This document shows positions 13,640 to 29,204 of a DNA stretch of 64,000 nucleotides, one piece after another (the stretch's first letter is position 1; the number at the start of each line of letters is the position of its first letter). The notes under the pieces were generated by a model. It saw nothing but the letters and a program-made list of their open reading frames with translations. It was not told where the DNA came from and made no database searches. A program made the position numbers and the translations under genes. Source of the DNA: Trematomus loennbergii (taxonomy: Eukaryota; Chordata; Actinopteri; Perciformes; Nototheniidae); assembly GCA_012861695.1 (NCBI GenBank), contig JAAOOA010000006.1, positions 33,537,434-33,601,433 on the forward strand, given 5' to 3'.

Positions 13640-15574
13640 GGAACACACAACAGATGGCTGAAGCACAACCACCTTTCTCCTTTCCCCTGTCTCACTTTCT
13701 TCTCTTTCTCTTTCCCTCTGCTCTCAAACTCACCCTTCCTCCTCGATCCATCTATTTTTCCACCCTCACTTACGATATCTCCTTCCCGAAGCGTCATCGA
13801 GCGTTGGGCCTATTGGAACATTGAAGAGAGGCAAAGTCTGACATTCGCCTCAAAAAGTCTAATGTGTTCAGAATATGAGACGTCGACACTTTAAAAGTAA
13901 TCCTGAATATAATGCTGAAAACATTACAGTTGGGTATTCACAGCTTTTACTTTGGCACTAATGTCTACAGGGTTTCCAGGTGCGTGCTGTTAAAAAAATG
14001 TCTTTAAATGTGTTTTTTGTTACCTTGTGTATTTATGAAACCTGACAGCCATGGCTTTTATTGTCACAATCAGAATGAGAACCAGGTTTACATATACAAA
14101 TAATTTGCCTTGGTGAATAATGGTGCATACATAAACAAGTTGCAAATATAAATATATAAAAAAATATATATATATAAATACAAAAAAAAAGTGGTTTCAA
14201 TAGGAATTTGAAAAAAAACTGTTTAAAACTCAAAATTGCCTTCCAACAATCCAGCTGCATTATTCTCTTTGTGAGCATCACACACATCAATGCATGTGTG
14301 TGTACTAAGATGTATACAAACCTTGTACCTGATGTCTATTTACATATTTATATTAAAAATAACTTCTGAGTTCATCTTTGTTTTAGCAGCTTTTTAACTG
14401 CGCACTAAAACACTATATATTTAGACTGTAGTTATTTGTATTCTGCTAACACCATCTGGGCTTTTGTACAAGGAATATTTACTCATTTGAATTTTTTTAA
14501 ATTATTATTGTGTGCTTGCCATTTTATCAAATACTGTTTATCTATTTATTTATATTGTCTCTTTGCTGTAACAATGTGAATTTCACCTCTGTGGGACAAA
14601 AAAGCAATTCTTATTCTGATTCATAAAAATCCAATATTATTTAACATAAGGAAATGTATAAATATTACCAGCGTGGGATGTTATTCAATTGAAGCAGTTG
14701 GAAACAAAAATAAACTCCTCAAGTTGTGACATTGGTTTAAAGTAAAATTATGGAAAAGTAGAACAAACATTTGGGAATTTCTCTATGAGACATAAGACTA
14801 GAGAAATATATTTATAACAATCAATGATTTGATATAGGATTATAAATAACAATGAAGGGTGTCTCCATTGAACACAAAAACCAGAGACTGTGTTAAGGAG
14901 AGACACAAGACATCTTAGAGTCAACATTTTGCTGTTCCAGTCTCTGCGATTTCCAGAGAGGAAGAGGATGTTTGGTCTTGGGTCTCATGTCTGCTGTCTA
15001 AGGAACTATAAATACACACCTAGACACTTCCAGGTGAAAGGACAGGGCAATGCAAACAGACAAACACAGCCAGCCGGAGAGAAAGAATCCGGGAGAGCGA
15101 GAGAGGCAGGGAGGGGTAAAGCAGCCAAATAAAAATCTATTGAGCTTAACAATGGTGTTATAAAAACGTACAGAGGTAGTGTTTAACAATGTGGTAGGAA
15201 GAGACGGGGGTAAATACCTCTGGGAACGATGGCGCTTGGCTCAGCATCAAAGCGCTGGCAAGCACACAGCATTGTCTTTAAATTCACACCATTGTCCCCT
15301 TTTAACACTCGCACACACACCTCTATACATCTACGATGATGTAAAGGGATATTTTTGGGGCTAAAACCCTTTTTGTTTTGCAACTCTGGATTCTGAGTCA
15401 GAGATGTGTCTATGAAGCAGAAAGATAAGCTAGTAAATATCTCAAAATGGTATTAAGTTTAGCAAAGATTGTGTATGCAATGAGATTTTATGTAATGAGT
15501 GTTTAATATTAAAAGAACAATTTCCATATATTTACTTTCTTGCTAAGAGTTTCATGATAATATACATATACACC
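13639..15574. other. Non-coding stretch containing a LINE tail fragment
   Basis: At about 14535-14627 the sequence 'gtaacaatgtgaatttcacc', followed by 'gtgggac' and an ending of 'ttattctgattc', is the 3' tail type of fish LINEs of the L2/Rex1 group. The motif at 14058-14110 may be a related fragment on the other strand. An (AT)n-rich run lies at 14140-14180. The rest looks unique and without genes. Confidence 0.5.
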
Positions 15575-15665
15575 ACTCTAATATCCATATATCCTGGACG
15601 AAATTAGCTTAGCTTAGCATAAGAACTGAAAGAGGGAGAAACAGCAAGCTTCGCTTTGACAAAAC
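15575..15665 (-). repeat. Dispersed teleost repeat ('TTAGCTTAGCTTAGCAT')
   Basis: The motif 'ttagcttagcttagcataa' followed by 'actgaaagagggagaaacag' is characteristic of an abundant fish interspersed repeat, usually seen on one strand as 'atgctaagctaagctaa'. The element's limits are not clear in this copy. Its class is not assigned. Confidence 0.5.
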
Positions 15666-15837
15666 TAAAACATATATCTGTATATCAATGTCAAATCTGA
15701 CTAATAGAAAACCCAAAACTCAAAGGTTTCTTTGAAAGGCCTTGAAAAACCAACCTGTTCTTTTTTTAACTTATTTGATGGTCCGATGTAGTTAACAAGA
15801 TAAATCAGGTTAAATTCATAGATGTTAAGTAGATGCA

Positions 15838-16140
15838 GGAACCGTGATGTCACCCAGTGGTTCGTGGATTACGGTTTTGAAGCCTTGAGTTTGGTGTTTT
15901 GGCCATTGCCAACTCTTTTTTTTTTAAACCAGAAGTAAAGTAAGAGGCCAAGAAGATGGACCAAGGTACAACCAACAGTTGAACATTTGTATTTTTGGTG
16001 AAAACTATCTGTAAGTTGTTTGACAAAAACAAGGACAACACTACCTTTCAATTCTGTGGTATGTGATCCTGTCAATCAAGAAGTAGCTATACCCTAAAGC
16101 AAATACAAATGAACATCACGCTGTATTGAAGACGACTTTA
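15838..16140 (+). repeat. Dispersed teleost repeat ('GTGACGTCACCCA' family)
   Basis: It starts 'ggaaccgtgatgtcacccag', contains 'gttttgaagccttgagttt' and ends with 'catcacgctgtattgaag'. The same opening block, inverted, lies at 47890-47910 just inside the 'ccatagactgtatatataaa' terminus, so both belong to one family of fish elements. This copy lacks the outer terminus and is probably a fragment. Confidence 0.55.
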
Positions 16141-17249
16141 ACTGTTGATCGAGGCCATAAACATTTTGGAAACATTTTTAGTGGGATAATAAATTAAACG
16201 GGAAGTAGAATACTTTTTCGTAGACTTCTATTCAAACAGAAGGTGAGGGGGCATCCCCACTGTTGGCCGTTAGATATCAAATACTTCCCAAAGTGTCCGA
16301 CTTTTATTTCTAAGGAATCCCATGCTGGTGGAGTTGATACCTTAAAGAGGATATTTAGGTTTAATATTGATTGAAAATGCTCTACAAACATGCAGGTGAG
16401 CACCTACAAAGTGACACCCAGTTAAGTAGTCCCAAAGAATACAGGGCATGGTCCCAAAAGCCTTTAATGAAAGAGGATTATATATTCTAATATCCACCGC
16501 ACCCTCACTCCTGTGATCCTGCAGCTGACTTACCACCATCAGACTTTGCAGAGATGAGCTCCCAGCTGAAATAAAATTGATAAGTACACAAATATCCCTC
16601 GCATAAAAAGACATTTGGCAGTAAATAAGACACATGAATATTTGCTCTCAGCCATTTTGCAAACCATACAGAAAATGCTCACAACATACTTGCCACGAAT
16701 CCTTCAATAGCAGAGCAATAAAGTGCAGATTTATGGCAAATGTTTTCATCGTTTTGCCTCTATCAGTGCCCCTGCTTCAAAATTAATTATTGATTAATCA
16801 CTTTGCTTTTTAAGCAAAAATGCAGACCAGCAATATCAGACTATCACAAAAAAATGATTATGCCCCCAAATCGCATTTATCTGGCTCATTCATTACGATG
16901 TATTGACAAGGACCAAGTTGCTAATCGCCAAAGCAGAAGAAATAAGGGCTGTCAGCATTTCCGTTGATCGTGCTAAACCAGATATATACAACAGGATGTA
17001 AGTTAATGGATTGATCAGAGCGGGAGGCAGGGATGGCGGGGCTAACCATGCAGAGGAAGGTGCATGTGCATAATCATCACTTTGCTTTAGTCTTAAGTCT
17101 ACAGCGAAACAGCACTGAGACATGATGAGACAGATACTGTGGGAGTGCGTACATGCGGGTTTGTGCATGTGTGCCTACATGTACAAACTGCGGCTCGGCT
17201 GCCAGCGCGGGCGGCCAGCAGTAAAAGGTCAAGGCAAAGTTTAGATGCC
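16141..17249. other. Non-coding stretch, no gene seen
   Basis: No repeat terminus or credible exon was recognised. The DNA after about 16680 looks unique and may be the edge of the enhancer-like block that follows. Confidence 0.4.
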
Positions 17250-17660
17250 GTGTACCAGGGGCCTTAAGATATTCATAGCCAGCATTTTAGCCCGGAACAT
17301 AATGAGATGGAACTGGTAAATATTTGCTGATGGCCTGAAAAATTCCAACCATAGTGGGAACCTATTTTGAATACAAAAGATGTCAGGGGAGGATGATAAG
17401 TGAGGATGGGGGGGGGGGCACCTGATAGCTAATTAGTACATTTGCCCAAATAATTAGAATGAGCGCTCATGGCTGATATCACACAGGAGAGTGGTGTGTG
17501 TAGCATTCTGAATGGGCAAATCTGCATTTCATAGGCTGCTGGTCGCTTATAATCCCGCCTCTGGGGGGCTTTTAATGGACATATTTACCTTTGCTGCATA
17601 TTGGATATCTGTGATTAAGATTGGCAGGTTGATGCACCAATGAGTTTAACCTCGATGCGA
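17250..17660. promoter_or_regulatory. Candidate conserved non-coding element
   Basis: A low-repeat, balanced-composition block without an open frame. It contains two 'TAATTAG' homeodomain-type core sites at 17430-17436 and 17451-17457, exactly 21 bp apart, and other A/T-rich motif islands ('ataatgagatgg', 'gctgatggcctg'). This texture is what developmental enhancers in vertebrates usually show. Conservation cannot be measured from one sequence, so this is inference. Confidence 0.3.
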
Positions 17661-18409
17661 AAACCTCCGCCTGAATCTGCTCCAGAACTGCTGCTGGAAA
17701 AGGCTGTTTTTTATATGAGGGGGTACAAAATAACACTGAAAATGCCAGCTCTGTTTGATTCTACACCCCCTCCCCCACCCCACCCCACCTCTCACCAGGG
17801 CTGACAGAGAGAGGCCCACGTGTCTTTTAACAGCGTCTGGAGACACACACATTACGCTGTGCAAATAGTAACTCTGTCTCATTATCCTGTCCTTTAAGGA
17901 AGGGCCGAACATGGATGTTTGTGGTGCCCCTATTATTATTACCCCTTCACTTCTAATTCAAATACGGACAGTCGGGAAAGACAGGGAGACGTGAGCATGG
18001 CGGGAAGGGAGAAGAGGATTTAAGAGAGAGGAGAAGAAGACCAAGCAGAGGCACTTCATTTGCCAAGTGCAAAGAGTAAATGTGTGCGAGTTTGAATACA
18101 GACCTCACAGTTTTACAGCATGAACAGACACATATTAAAAGAACAGTCACATTATTAAAATAAAGGGGGAGAGTCTTTCTCTGACCCCATCCATAGTGAG
18201 GTTTCAGGTCAAAGGTCAGGGTAGTAATTCCTTTTCTCAGTCAAAGTAGGCAATAGGCAACATCAGGATTCTAAAGGTAATGTTTTTTATTCTGATCCAA
18301 TGGGTAAGCCATATAACATAAACCTCAAATAACTTTAAATAGGAAGAATTGTAACCTCATTTGGCAGTATGAGTTTTCATCCACCTAATTTCATTCTCTC
18401 TTACTGTCA
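17661..18409. other. Non-coding stretch, no gene seen
   Basis: Includes a C-rich run at 17763-17788. No gene, RNA or transposon terminus was identified. Confidence 0.5.
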
Positions 18410-18414
18410 TGATC

Positions 18415-18780
18415 CTATAGTTTTTAAGTTTCCTGATATCTGTTTTATTTTGAAAGGTGTTCCCCCCTGTGTCATGTTTGTTTTTACTTCCTGTCTGTGA
18501 TGTTTCCCCCAGCTGTTTTGATGGTCTGCCAGGGCCTGATTGGTTTCACCTGTTCCTCATCAGGCCTGCAGTCACCTGACCTCCCCTCATGAGTTTCAGC
18601 CTGTATTTAAGTCCTGGTTTTCTGATTAGTCTCTATTGATTCCTTTTTATATGTCCTTGAACGTTCAATGTGCGTCCGAAAGTCTTGCCTTGTCTGGATT
18701 AAACTTTGAATAATGTTTTTTTTCTGTTAAGTGCTTCTCTGTCCTGTATTTGTGTCCGCCTTGCTCTGCTTTCTGTGACA
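18415..18780 (+). mobile_element. Probable solo LTR
   Basis: A 366-bp unit starting 'tgtcatgatcc' and ending 'ttctgtgaca', with the TG...CA ends and short TGTCA/TGACA inverted tips of an LTR. The flanks are 'cttac' (18410-18414) and 'attac' (18781-18785), a 5-bp target duplication with one mismatch. The interior has a TATA-like 'tatttaag' (18603-18610) and an 'attaaa' polyadenylation-type signal near 18699. No internal retroelement sequence adjoins, so recombination between two LTRs is the simplest origin. Confidence 0.6.
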
Positions 18781-18985
18781 ATTACATTGTTAAGCAGAAC
18801 AAAACTGCGAAAAACACTTAAAACTGCATTGGCTCAAATGAAATGTGCTACTCATACACTTTGTATTCACACTTGCCACTAATACAGTAGCTGAGTGAAG
18901 GTGTGTTTTTTTTCTTTTTTTTCCCAATCATCCACCAAAATGTTCAGATTTTCCCTCAAAACATGGTCAAATGGTTCATGTATGG

Positions 18986-19523
18986 CAGGGGTGTCCAAAC
19001 TTTTTTTACCGAGGGCCACATACAGAAATATATACGAATGGCTGGGCCACTCCCTAGAGGTAAATTGCCTCATAAGTTCTGTTATAAGTTGGAAAAGTCA
19101 ATCCAATGTAGGTAAAGTATGCTTGATACTTAAATGCTTTAAGAAAAAAACAGCTCTCAGCTCTCCAGAGGGTTTCATTTATGTGTTGGCAGCTCATTCC
19201 TTAAAACAGAAGCTTCAGATTGCTGATAATAAGAGGAAATATGAAGGGTACATTTCAAGGTTGTTATGTACATTTGTTATTGGATCAACTTAGATTTGTT
19301 AGAACATGTCTTCAACTTTAATTGACTGAATTTGAAAATTGGGCTTATTAACACATGATTACTGTGTATATTTGAACATATATATATTTAAGAAGTACAA
19401 TGTAAGACAAGCAGAAGTTTATTATACTTAAGTCATTATACTTTTTTATTTGCTGAGTGACGGCCGATTCAAAATTGTCTGTGGGCCGCATTTGGCCCCC
19501 GGCCTGTAGTTTGGACACCCCTG
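18986..19523. mobile_element. Non-autonomous hAT element with perfect TIR and TSD
   Basis: The left end 'caggggtgtccaaact' is matched perfectly by its reverse complement at the right end (16 bp). The element is flanked by identical 8-mers 'atgtatgg' (18978-18985 and 19524-19531). These are the hallmarks of the hAT superfamily. At 538 bp it has no transposase. Subterminal 'gagggccaca' and 'tgggccgcatttggccccc' blocks are typical of this widespread vertebrate hAT class. Confidence 0.92.
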
Positions 19524-19531
19524 ATGTATGG

Positions 19532-21022
19532 GAATGCCATTTTTTGATAATCATGCTGACCCAACTCCAAGTTCTGCTTGGTGTGGTGGAAAACTGCACC
19601 TTCAAATCTATATTCTGCTTCAATTGTTTTCTGTGTATCTTTACATTCAACTGAGGTCTTTGACTGAACAACAGTTACTTTATACAAAGGCCCTGGCTTA
19701 GGGGCCTCCTGACCCCTCGGGCCCCTGAGCCGCTTTAACACATTCAGTGATCCAGAAGCCATTACCTGCCTGAGCTGCAAGGTCAGCAGCAAAAACAGTT
19801 TGATGTGACAAAGAAGTAAAGGGACTCCTCCTGCTGGGGTCTTATACAGAGGATACTTTTGTCTACCCTTTCTTTACACAGAAAGACAGATACATGTTAC
19901 CGTGCATGCCTCATATGTATATTGAGTTTGTTGCAAAGAGCAAGAGAGATGTGAGGTGAGAAGATGGGGAAAAGAAAAGTGAGGAGGAGAAGAAGAAGAA
20001 GGAGGGTGCATGGAGAGTGTGAGTGCTGTGTGAAAGGCTTCTAACTGGGTTACTGTAACTTAGACCTGGAAAGTTGTTCAACGTCCTCTGCGAATCTAGC
20101 TCCGTGACCACTTTATACAAGTCATAAAGCACATTTTTTTCTCATCTGGCAAAAGGAGGAGGAGGAGGAGGATATGAGGAGTCAACATAACTGAAATAGA
20201 AATCTGAATTGGAAGCAGGGATACAGATCAAAATGTAATCCTTCTTATGACCCAGCTGAGCAGCGAGAGACAGAGTGAGGAGAGATTATGTGATTCCGCA
20301 ACGCTTTACCCTATCTTTACAATTAGTTTCCTACAGGTGCCGCACTCTCCAAAATCACATTGAGCAACTTCTCTAACAGGGTCAAGGAAAAGATGATTTA
20401 AGCCTCGACTATATTTACGTGCAGGGCTACTAACAGCATGGCGCAATTTGTCTCTGTCTCGCTGTGTTTTAGCAACATCTGGCGCCCAGAGATTTAGGTT
20501 AGACAGGTAATTAGTGGCACATATTTGTCCGAAAGACAGGTGTATTTTCATTTAAGAAACACTCCATCACTTCTCCGGATGGGAGCCAGTTTGTTACACT
20601 CCAGCTGAAGGAGGCACATGAGCTCTGCAGCCCGCATCTATACGGGGGTTTCAGTTTTATTTTTGTGATGTTTTAGGCTTTAATAATGGCAAAGACACTT
20701 CAAAAGCATGCCACCCGTGCACTGGTAAAGCCCTGCTTTCATTACACAACCCTTGCATGATTGCAAGGTTTGGCAGCGACTATCCCAAAATGTTTTCCTG
20801 CTTAAGTATGAGGCATTACTCCGTGTTAACAACCTCACACAGGATTAAATGTCTAATATCAATGTCCCATCTAAAAACATATTTTCCTCCATCCCTTTCT
20901 GCGTCACGTTACCCCTGTTTTGATTTCCTCCTGCAACCACACTCATCCCCATGTTAGCTTTAGGAACAAAATATATGATTTCAGAATATTTAAAAAGATT
21001 GAATTTCTTAAATACTTCAAAC
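19532..21022. other. Non-coding stretch, no gene seen
   Basis: Contains a purine-rich tract at about 19950-20010 and (GGA)n at 20155-20172. The overlapping frames near 19470-19790 are antisense to each other and have no domain. No transposon ends were found. Confidence 0.5.
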
Positions 21023-21816
21023 CAAAGGTGGCAAGTAGCTTAGTACATTTAAATGCTGTATGTTATACTTCTCCAGCGACATATTGTACTTCTTGCTTTC
21101 ATATAAGAGTCATTTGTGACTTCACAAACTCAAATTATTAATACAAAATATAAACTCAGTAGCAGTACATAAATTGGTTACAAGTATCTCCACCTTTAAC
21201 AGCTGCGACATTAAAGTAATGAACTGCATCAATTATTATAATCCAATGAATACACTTTATTCTGAAATGAGTCATTCTGCATAATGAGTGTTTTTATTTT
21301 TGGTTCTCTAAGTACAGCATATTTTGAAAGTAGTACTTTTTCTTTGAATGCATGACGTTTGCTTGTAACAAAGTATTCTACAGTGTAGTATCATTGCTTT
21401 TACTTAAAGGTAGGTAGGTACGTTTGAGAAACCGGCTCGAGATCGCTAGAATTTGAAAATACACGACCGGAGAAAATCTGCCACTTCCTTATAGAGCCCC
21501 TCCTCCAACACACACGAACGTGCACATGACCAATGAGGGCACGAGATAAGTTTGTGCACAGATGGATGGCTGACAGGCAGGTAGGCCATCCAGTTATTTT
21601 AGCCGGGCCAGCTAAAATGATTGGTCGTGCTTTTTACAGTACTACGGCTTCCACAGATGACATTTTTTTATGGATTTTTTGTCAAAGCACTTAAGATATT
21701 CATTGCTATCGGGATGTTAAGAGCATTCCATGGAATATAACAAAAAGTGTATCTCGAGCCGGTTTCTCAAATGTACCTACCCCACCTTTAAGTAAAATAT
21801 CTACATACTTTGTCCG
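21023..21816. mobile_element. hAT-like repeat split by a TTAA MITE
   Basis: The left part begins 'aaaggtggcaagtagcttag'. The body has 'ttatacttctccagc' and 'gtgtagtatcattgctttta', which match the common fish hAT repeat rich in 'tacttttacttaagtaaa'. The right part resumes after 21791 with 'gtaaaatatctacatac'. With the MITE removed the halves join as 'gcttttacTTAAgtaaaat', the expected continuous sequence. The ends are eroded and no 8-bp duplication is visible. Confidence 0.6.
21408..21787 (+). mobile_element. TTAA-flanked piggyBac-like MITE (copy 1)
   Basis: A 380-bp element flanked by TTAA on both sides (21404-21407 and 21788-21791). Its terminal inverted repeats include 'agaaaccggctcgagat' at the left and the reverse complement at the right, closed by 'aggtagg'/'cctaccccacct' tips. 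TTAA duplication is diagnostic of piggyBac-type transposition. There is no coding capacity. A second copy lies in the opposite orientation at 41250-41631. Confidence 0.82.
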
Positions 21817-22397
21817 ACCCTTTCTTATGTATCTCTGTTCTATTCTCCAATCCTTCCTGTCTCTGTGGTTACTGCAGCTCCTCAGTCTGCTCCATCATCA
21901 GCCCTCCGTGTTTCTCCTCCAAACTCGAACTTTCGTCCTGCCGCTCCAGATGAAGCTGTATAGTCTTTTAAAAAAGGAAATGCACTTCATCATGGTCACC
22001 GGGCTCATGGTTCTAATAAATCAAGGCGCCGTCCACCATTGCTGCTCCTCTCTGGAAACAAACTGCTGCTGGATGGATCTCCTCAGCTGCTCCTAATGGA
22101 GGTCACACTCACAGAGACACTTTTACCCACACGGACCAGAGAGAACTAGAGAGGAGCCATACACTTTTACTTTCTAATCAAATGGAAGGATAAAAGTGAT
22201 GAATTAACGCTAATTAATTATTAATATTATTATTATTTAGGATTGCTTGTTATTAAAGGGTTATTTATACATGCTGGAGCACATTGTTATTGTCTTCTGA
22301 GTTCTTCCACATGTGTGTGGGCATGCAAATGTTCCATAAACAAAATGCCATATGCAAACTTGTATAAAACACATGGGTATTGACTGACATGTTTGCA

Positions 22398-22640
22398 GCG
22401 TTGGAATGTACTTATATGCTTTACTTAAGTACTTCTACCCCAGTACATCTCACTTCACTAAATTGATTTGACGGCTTTAGTTATTCTGCAGATTTAGGTT
22501 AACAATACATACATTATAATATGATATCAATAAGGCTTCGGGGGAGTTTCACCAGCTGTAAAGTCACAAATAAAATATACAAATCAATTTAAATGAGATT
22601 GTATTCATTGTTGATGTAGTACAAACTCCTAAAAACTAAG
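22398..22640. repeat. Fragment of hAT-like 'TACTTAAGTACTTCTAC' repeat
   Basis: The sequence 'gctttacttaagtacttcta' followed by 'ttagttattctgcagattta' is the same repeat type as 21023-21816 and 49205-49330. Neither terminus is clear. Confidence 0.45.
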
Positions 22641-24429
22641 ATGACATCTTCAAATTCAGATGTTTAGATCATTTAGCTTTAAACAATCTATCGAATATGA
22701 GAATGGTTGCTGATGATTTACCTGTCAATTATAACATTTGAATAGCACTTCCCGGAGAGAACCTACTGCCATGTTTCCAGATTAAGACTTTGACATTGTA
22801 TTTCAAAATTAAAAGCATCATAATAATTTCACTCTAAAAACATTTCCCAATCTTTTGGTAACAATACAAAGCAGCAAAAAGTAACAACAGAGGTAAAGTT
22901 GTGCAAGCAAGATTTAAAAAATATATATATAGTATGGAGCTTTATAGTAGGAATCTCACCTCAAAAAGCTTTACAAGTATATGCCAACGTCATATAATGA
23001 ACTAAATATAAGAACAAGCAAACATAAAGTAGGAAAGATAAACATGAAATGAATAGTTAACATTATTATTTCAGATTTATCCCCAGATTAGACTGACCAG
23101 TAGTTATCCGCTCTGTCTCATATCTACAGGAGCCGCCTTTACATTCCTGCCATCATGTGTTGAAATCCATTCAGTGCTTTGTATGAAGCCCAATGTAACA
23201 GTCATATTGTTAAAGCAGCATGCTACAGCAACATATTACCAATTATCATTTCCTATTTGATGAAATTAATTAGAGCTTCATCACATTCCTCACCTCCACG
23301 ATGATATAGGTCATTATGAGGCATTAAAGGTCATTACAGTAATGCTTGTCATATCATGTCAGCCTGCATACACCCTCATCACAGTGAACATACATGTAGC
23401 GGTTAATGCTTTCATGCCACTGTCTTCATTATACATGTAGAGACGTTTTTCTCTCAGAAGTCTCAAAAGATGTGCTGGCCCGCACAAAGCAATACCCTCT
23501 GCAGCCACGATATCCATAGAAATGTATTCCTCCATATTTAATTGTAAGTGGGGGGGGGGGGGAAAGAAAACAACGAGATCAATTGTGATTCAACTCATTC
23601 CCCTGAATGGAATTATCTGCACACAAAAAGAAATTCAAAATGTCTCTGCTGTACAGGCTCAATCAAAATATTCTGATCCTAGTTACAGAAACTGAATATG
23701 TATGAACAGCTCAAATATGCTGAATTTATTTTGAATATTTAATGAGATATAAAATATAAGTCTATTTCAGCAACTAATAAAATCAGTCTTGTATGAATGC
23801 TGCCATAGATTGAAAACGAATGGTGGGAAAGAGGGCGAGACGGGGGGGAGGAGGAGGAGTGGATGAGACGGGGGAGAAAAACAAAGGGTGTCAGAGCTTC
23901 ATCAACATGCTATAACTGAGTGGCACGGCCATATTTCCCTGCATCAAGATCAGTCAAAATACCAATGTGCAAATGTGAGCACCTCCTCCCCTCCATCTCT
24001 CCATCTCTCCATATTCTTCCCCCCCTCCCTCCTTCCTTCTCTCTGCCTCTATCTCTCTGTGTGTCCAATCACACGGCAGTCCTTCTCAATAAAACAAATT
24101 AACTGATTAGACATTTTAATCTCAGTTGTCTTTGACCTTGTAGAATATATTACTGATGTCTACATCGCTGAGAGCAGATAATGCGGCAGGCAGCTGCTTT
24201 TCTTAAAGACAAAACTGCCCTTTTTAAAGAGGCGCCAGACACACAAGCTAACAGGTTGGGGGCAGAAATCACCCTCCTCCTCCTCCTCCTCCTCAACGCC
24301 ACCCTCCCTCACCCAATCCCCCCTACTTCACCACACACACACACACACTTGTGCTCCCCCCTCCTCCCTGCAGGCAGCCAGCGGGGAAGGGGTTAAGGCA
24401 GAATGCATTAACAAAAAAAATTATAGCGT
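22641..24429. other. Non-coding stretch, no gene seen
   Basis: Mostly A/T-rich unique-looking DNA with a G12 homopolymer near 23550-23562 and a purine-rich tract at 23820-23880. A short (CTC)n at 24272-24294 precedes a (CA)n run at 24332-24349. No exon was recognised. Confidence 0.5.
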
Positions 24430-24660
24430 AAACAGTTCATAAAATCTCACAGCCCCTGATGTCGGGGCTAGATCATTAAATTTCTGCAACAATTAGACCT
24501 TTTCTCACGGCGGCAAATTGGAGCCGTTGCCATGGCAAATCCGAGCCCTTAAGTCATATATCTTTGATTGCGGAAAGGTCAGGCGCAGACAGCCTAATAA
24601 CTCAGGGAGCTGTTTGACAGATTTCATCCAAGCATGATCACATAACAGAGCCAAACTATG
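24430..24660. promoter_or_regulatory. Candidate conserved non-coding element
   Basis: A repeat-free, motif-dense block. It contains 'gttgccatggcaa', which includes a palindromic RFX X-box-like half-site pair at about 24526-24538, and 'tgatcattaaatttctgcaa'-type A/T islands, with no open frame. The texture is that of vertebrate developmental enhancers. Conservation cannot be tested here. Confidence 0.28.
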
Positions 24661-24931
24661 TCGGCAGTTGTTAAAAGCAAGGGAGGGGTCAGCGGGAAGG
24701 TTGGGGTTATGGAATGCTTCTGCTCGGCTGGGCCCAGCCTGATACTGTTCATGACTGACTTTAAATCCACTGGAATAAAAAAGAAAAGGGAAAAAAAGCT
24801 GATTTCTTTAACTGTGGATCAGTGGGGGTTGTTTTTTTTCACTTGACCAAACCCGGATTAGGCTGTAAAGGGGGTGATGTTAGGGATGGGTGATTTAATG
24901 CCTGCATGATGTTAGAGATTTCTCCTAAAAA

Positions 24932-24978
24932 CAGAATAGAATACAGTAGAATAGAGTAGAATAGAGTAGAATAGAATT
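24932..24978. repeat. (AGAATAGAGT)-type short tandem repeat
   Basis: Four to five imperfect 10-bp units built on 'agaatagagt'. Confidence 0.85.
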
Positions 24979-25469
24979 AGGCAGAGCCTTCCTAGAGAAA
25001 ACAGGAAGCCGTGATGAGCGTGGAGTGACTGACAGTGTTTTGAGACACCAATGATGAACCATGATTTATTTCCTGTTCAAACACATATGTTGAGGGAATT
25101 GAGATGGATGTGAGCCCCCGGTACGGTGAGGGATCGAGCGGCGGGCTGCAGTAGAAATCCCTGTCATCGACTCGTTTAACGACCCTGACACACAGAACTT
25201 TGAATAACAATCAGCTTCTCCTGACTCCGTTAAGACTACATGCCTGATACTGCTGGGTTGTTTAGACCTACCACCCCCCCCCCCCTTCTCTCTCTCTCTG
25301 CCTCCCCTCCTCTATCCTTCTGTCTCTGTAGGCAGTGCTGGCATTTCAGCTGTCTATCCCAAAAGGCCCCAGCTGAACAGAACAAGTGCATATACCACCC
25401 CTGCTGGAGGACTGGGATAGTGGTTCATTTGATCTGATGGTATGTTGTTAACCTCTTGTTCTGTGCTGA

Positions 25470-26015
25470 GGTTGGGAGAGTAACTTAAAAAAGGTTTTCC
25501 AGTAGAATTACTAGTTATCTGTAAAAAAGAAAAAAAGGTTATTAGTAACCTAATCTGAGCATCAAAATATAAAAGTTACCTGATTACTTTCCGTCATTTT
25601 TGGATTACCTTAATATCAAATTAATTACAAATAGTGGCTGAGTGAAGAGATAACAAAATATGAGTCAGTGTTCAATACTTGTTGAATGTTATGCGTATGC
25701 AACACTTCATTTTGATGCATTGGTGCGAAATGTTGGGACATTTATTTTACATTATTATTAGCCTTGTAAACGGTCGCAAATTCATCACATTACCAATTTG
25801 ACCCCAATGTCCTCCCATAATTCCAGCGAAGATTTTGACCTGTGTTATCTCATGGCAAATACAGAAAACACGATGACTGGGGAGATATCGCCGGTGTGTT
25901 AAACGGAACATTTATTTTAATAAGATTCCATATAACACATTAAGGGGTTTTGAGGGTTACTTTAAAAATGAATTCTGTTATAATTACTAGTTACCTTTAA
26001 AAAAAAATGGGAGGA
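25470..26015. repeat. Dispersed repeat with 'ACTAGTTA' ends
   Basis: Both ends carry 'attactagtta': left at 25508-25518 and right at 25983-25993. Between them, 25640-25870 is a diverged direct copy of 39528-39790, sharing 'gagataacaaaatatgagtc' and 'tttgaccccaa'. It resembles the fish hAT-derived repeats rich in 'agtaattac'. No target duplication was confirmed. Confidence 0.5.
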
Positions 26016-29204
<3,189 letters not shown>

